A program made the translations under genes and the position numbers. DNA of 16,243 bases from CAZUGA01 sp964619885 (lineage in GTDB: Bacteria > Pseudomonadota > Gammaproteobacteria > Methylococcales > UBA1147): NCBI GenBank assembly GCA_964619885.1, contig CAZUGA010000062.1, forward strand, positions 1 to 16,243, read 5' to 3'. Every line of letters begins with the position of its first letter. Within the stretch, counting starts at the first letter, position 1. Below are positions 13,215-16,243 of the stretch, piece after piece. The notes under the pieces are model-generated. The model was not told the origin of the DNA. It made no database searches and saw only the letters and a program-made list of their open reading frames with translations.

Positions 13215-15467
13215 GTGCCTTTTCGACTCACATTAGCGATACCTCTACTGTTTTTTGCATTATCTTGCGTAGCAGTCATCGCACTGCACAATAATTCGGA
13301 TCAAAAATACAAAAACGAATCTCAACATCGTTCGAAAATAAAACTGAAATCAGATTTATTGCGGCTTCGTTCAATCGCAACACCGCTGTTACAGAACAAC
13401 AACGTATCCGTAGTCGAGCTATTGGTAAAGGACTTCGCTGATTCCAATCTTGATACGCTAATTTATTTGGTACGTTTCTCTGGTACGATAGTGGTTTCCA
13501 ATCAAAATTTATCTTCTAATCAGACTAGCATCGACCTAGCACCGATCCCGCTTCCAAAGCCCAAAAAATTCTGGAGGATGGTCAAACGATCAAAAACATA
13601 TCTCGGTGAACACAACGACTATACCTACGCGGTAACACCAATTTGTCCGGATGATCGTTCCAGCACACTAAATCGACAAAACTGCAGATTTTTGTATTTC
13701 GCAATAAAAAACGACAAGCCGACCACCGATGGGCTACCGTCACCGCGCAGCCAGCTTTTTCAATCCCTTATCGGATTCGCCCTGGTTGCCGTCGCGTTGT
13801 GGTTGGTGTTGGAATGGCGCTTGAGGTATCGATTAAACCGTTTATGCGCCTCGGTACGGCAATTCACCGAAGGTGATCAATTGGTACGTTGCGAAATTGA
13901 CGATGTCGACGAGATTGCAGCCACAGCCACCGACCTCAATAGCATGTTCGATGCAATTGAATCGAACCGAAAGATCCTGGAATATTCTAGGGCGCAACTT
14001 AACGCAGTTTTCGAAACCGCGGTCGACGGTATTATCACTATTAACGATAAGGGGCTCATACAATCGATGAACACCTCGGCCGAAACAATATTCGGTTATA
14101 CCCGCGAAAACACCATTGGCCAGAATGTCAGTCTGCTAATGCCTGAACCTTATGGCTCTGAACACGACAGCTACATCAATTCTTATCTGATCACCAGAAA
14201 ACCCAAAATCATCGGAATAGGCCGGGAGGTCACGGGGCGACGGAAAGATGGCTCTGTATTTCCATTAGAATTGTCGGTTAGCGAGGTTAATCATGGCGAC
14301 GAAATTAGTTTTACCGGGGTCGTTCGTGATATCAGCCGCCGAAAATTCGCCGAAAACCAACTAAAAAATCGCGAAGAAGAACTTCGTTTGGGCTTGGACA
14401 ACGCACCGATCGGAATTATTACCTGCAATCTGGACTTTCGAATATTAACCGCAAATCGAGCCTGCGCCGAACTTTTAGATTACCTTGAATTGGAACTTAG
14501 AGGCCGAAAATTTAGCGAACTGATACACAGCGAAGATTTACAGGCCTTCTCAGTCTGTGCGGCACAGGCTCAATCAACTCCTGCCGATAGATACTCCATT
14601 GACCAACGTTGGATTGGCAAAAACGGCGCTATTTACCAAGGTAGACTACATATAGGCGTTGCCCATAGCGAAAATGATGAACCCAGAATGTTCGTCATGC
14701 AAATGGAGGATTCAACCGAAAGGCTTAGTGCCGAAAAAGAAGCCCGGCACTTACGCGACAGGTTGGCTCACGTTGGCCGTGTCAGTATTCTGGGTGAAAT
14801 GGCTGCCGGAATAGCTCACGAAGTTAATCAACCGTTAACTGCAATCGCAAGTTACGCCGAGGCTTGCCAACGTTTGATAGCGGCTGATATGGTTGATTCT
14901 AACGAGTTGATGCACGCGATGCAGCAGACTGCATCGCAAGCGCATCGTGCCGGCGAGGTCATCCGGCGTCTTCGCAGCTTTGCGAAACAACACGAAACAC
15001 AGCGTAACGTAGTGAACCCCAACGATTTGATAAAAGATGTCGTAGAATTGACCAAAATAGATACCCCCCTGCAACAGACGGCATTAAACTTAGAACTAGC
15101 CCGCGAGCTTCCCAGTGTAAAGGCCGATGCGGTGCAAATCCAACAGGTTCTGCTCAATCTAATCCGCAATGCCACCGATGCAGTTTCCGATCTTCAATGT
15201 ACAGATCGATCGATAATGATCCGATCCGAAAAAGCCAGTCAAGATTTGATCAGAATCGATGTGATTGACAATGGATGTGGCATCGAAGACGCAGATGCTA
15301 CGCAAATATTTAATCCGTTTTTTTCGACCAAGCATTCCGGTATGGGTCTGGGTTTATCAATATGCCGGAGCATAATCGAATCGCATGGTGGACACCTAAA
15401 TTTCGAAACACGCCACGACCGCGGGACCAAATTTTTTATGACACTGCCTATCGCGGTAGGGGAATAA
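13215..15467 (+). CDS. fixL: FixL-like membrane histidine kinase with haem-PAS oxygen-sensor domain
   Basis: The 750-residue kinase has two membrane helices (about 5-24 and 182-199) enclosing a ~155-residue periplasmic domain with a possible cysteine pair. A HAMP-like linker follows (about 200-255). PAS1 (about 258-380) carries the FixL haem signature: MPEP....HDSYI with His317 as proximal haem ligand, and IIGIGR with Arg337 exactly 20 residues later, the spacing of His200/Arg220 in Bradyrhizobium FixL. A second PAS (about 388-505) precedes the dimerisation helix with phospho-acceptor His535 (GIAHEVNQPL). The ATPase domain has NLIRNATDAV, DNGCGI and GMGLGLSICRSI. The GTG at 13215 is the only start retaining helix 1 (an in-frame TAA lies just upstream), but its ribosome site is weak. 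It should phosphorylate the FixJ-like protein encoded one base downstream when oxygen is low. Rhizobial FixL proteins lack this periplasmic arrangement. Confidence 0.9.
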   Translation: MPFRLTLAIPLLFFALSCVAVIALHNNSDQKYKNESQHRSKIKLKSDLLRLRSIATPLLQNNNVSVVELLVKDFADSNLDTLIYLVRFSGTIVVSNQNLSSNQTSIDLAPIPLPKPKKFWRMVKRSKTYLGEHNDYTYAVTPICPDDRSSTLNRQNCRFLYFAIKNDKPTTDGLPSPRSQLFQSLIGFALVAVALWLVLEWRLRYRLNRLCASVRQFTEGDQLVRCEIDDVDEIAATATDLNSMFDAIESNRKILEYSRAQLNAVFETAVDGIITINDKGLIQSMNTSAETIFGYTRENTIGQNVSLLMPEPYGSEHDSYINSYLITRKPKIIGIGREVTGRRKDGSVFPLELSVSEVNHGDEISFTGVVRDISRRKFAENQLKNREEELRLGLDNAPIGIITCNLDFRILTANRACAELLDYLELELRGRKFSELIHSEDLQAFSVCAAQAQSTPADRYSIDQRWIGKNGAIYQGRLHIGVAHSENDEPRMFVMQMEDSTERLSAEKEARHLRDRLAHVGRVSILGEMAAGIAHEVNQPLTAIASYAEACQRLIAADMVDSNELMHAMQQTASQAHRAGEVIRRLRSFAKQHETQRNVVNPNDLIKDVVELTKIDTPLQQTALNLELARELPSVKADAVQIQQVLLNLIRNATDAVSDLQCTDRSIMIRSEKASQDLIRIDVIDNGCGIEDADATQIFNPFFSTKHSGMGLGLSICRSIIESHGGHLNFETRHDRGTKFFMTLPIAVGE

Positions 15468-15468
15468 T

Positions 15469-16083
15469 GTGAGTGTAGAAAAACAAACGATATTCATTGT
15501 CGACGATGACCAAGCAGTTAGAGACAGTTTAGGGTTGTTGATGAAATCGGTGGGCTTAGCCTCAATTGGCTTTTCCTGCGCTTCAGATTTCTTGCAATCT
15601 TATAACCCGAATCAAGCGGGTTGTTTGGTGTTGGATATCCGTATGCCGGGGATGAGCGGATTAGAATTACAACAAGAATTATCACATCGAAATGCAACTA
15701 TCCCGATAGTCTTTATCACTGGCCATGGCGATGTCCCAATGGCCGTTCAAGCGATACGAGACGGCGCGGTCGATTTTATTCAAAAACCGTTTAGAGATCA
15801 GGATCTCATCGACCGTATTCATAAGGCATTGGATATCAACGCCCAAGCCCGGGAGCAACATTCAAAAAGCGGGGCTATCCTGCGGAATTTGAATACCCTG
15901 ACAAAACGAGAACACCAGATCATGGAAATGATCGTAGAGGGCAAGCCGAACAAAATTATCGCCTCTGAACTGTTTTTGAGCCAGCGCACAGTTGAGGTTC
16001 ACCGTGCAAAGGTTATGGAGAAAATGCAGGCTGATTCACTTGCCGAATTGGTCCGTATGGTCACGCTGGTGCAATCTCAGTAA
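15469..16083 (+). CDS. fixJ: FixJ-family response regulator (receiver plus LuxR-type HTH)
   Basis: The 204-residue protein has an N-terminal receiver domain with the acidic pocket D12-D13-D14, phospho-acceptor Asp56 (LVLDIRMPGMSG), Thr84 (FITGHGD) and Lys106 (IQKPF). These sit two residues beyond the S. meliloti FixJ positions Asp54, Thr82 and Lys104. A short linker leads to a LuxR/GerE-type helix-turn-helix (about 138-200; LTKREHQIMEMIVEGKPNK then LSQRTVEVHRAKVMEKM). The GTG start at 15469 is one base after the kinase stop and is preceded by TAGGGGA inside the kinase gene, so translation is very likely coupled. An ATG at 15467 is followed at once by TGA and cannot be the start. It should activate promoters when phosphorylated by the neighbouring kinase; in rhizobia the main target is fixK, and the divergent FNR-like gene is the obvious local candidate. 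Confidence 0.9.
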   Translation: MSVEKQTIFIVDDDQAVRDSLGLLMKSVGLASIGFSCASDFLQSYNPNQAGCLVLDIRMPGMSGLELQQELSHRNATIPIVFITGHGDVPMAVQAIRDGAVDFIQKPFRDQDLIDRIHKALDINAQAREQHSKSGAILRNLNTLTKREHQIMEMIVEGKPNKIIASELFLSQRTVEVHRAKVMEKMQADSLAELVRMVTLVQSQ

Positions 16084-16243
16084 CAGGTCTTTTTTGCTCG
16101 GCATTCGATTTTAAATCAACCGGCAACCGCCGTTCGACAACATCCAATATCCTCTACGAATACCAAGTTGACCTGGATCATAAACTCGACCGTAAGCGTC
16201 CGTCCGTACCATCTATAGAAATAGTTGTGAACTGATATTCTCC
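16084..16243. other. Downstream edge, no supported gene
   Basis: After the FixJ-like stop a T-run (16090-16095) appears without a hairpin before it. On the minus strand a 33-codon frame, ATG 16212 to TAA 16111, reads protein-like (TDAYGRVYDPGQLGIRRGYW, then MLSNGGCRLI), but it has an in-frame stop just upstream and no recognisable family. It may be the relic of a gene tail. Confidence 0.4.

Noticed and set aside
14852..15175. 107-codon minus-strand frame antisense to the kinase
   Set aside because: Covers the conserved dimerisation and ATPase region of the FixL-like kinase; Cys/Arg-rich composition is typical of antisense translation.

Overview
The window reads as chromosomal DNA of a moderately AT-rich proteobacterium, probably a gammaproteobacterium. 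The basis is an FNR-type regulator with a complete Fe-S cysteine set, a FixL/FixJ oxygen-sensing pair, multihaem exported cytochromes and Shine-Dalgarno-led genes. The taxonomic call is inference and weak below phylum level. No rRNA, tRNA, CRISPR array, intact insertion sequence or phage gene was seen.

Left edge (1-334): the last ~80 codons of an IS110-family transposase, cut off from the rest of its gene. Left centre (335-4723, minus strand): a two-gene operon. An unusually long cytochrome P450 comes first, then an exported di-haem c-type cytochrome of the MauG/RoxA superfamily. The P450 stop codon is part of the ribosome binding site of the second gene. A divergent control region (4724-5024) separates it from an extended SDR (NAD-dependent epimerase/dehydratase fold) on the plus strand. 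A small four-helix membrane protein (DUF4345) and a second exported di-haem cytochrome, probably a lipoprotein, follow on the minus strand (6072-8964).

Centre (8965-10885): a 517-base control region with several inverted repeats, then a plus-strand flavin oxidase of the aldonolactone oxidase (GULO/ALO) type. Right centre (11117-12162): a small secreted protein with a Gly8 run and a Glu/Val-rich tail, then a 566-base stretch with no convincing gene. Right (12163-16083): an FNR-like Fe-S regulator divergent from a FixL-like membrane histidine kinase with a haem-binding PAS domain and its FixJ response regulator. Kinase and regulator genes are one base apart.

How the parts may fit together (inference): the left and centre genes encode four redox enzymes that probably use O2 or peroxide (P450, two di-haem cytochromes, flavin oxidase) plus an SDR that could act on an oxidised product. 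The right side encodes two separate kinds of oxygen sensor, haem-PAS and Fe-S. An oxygen-linked oxidation module, with a lipid-like or isoprenoid-like substrate as one possibility, is the most interesting reading. The sequence does not show the substrate, and no strong FNR box was found in front of the enzyme genes.
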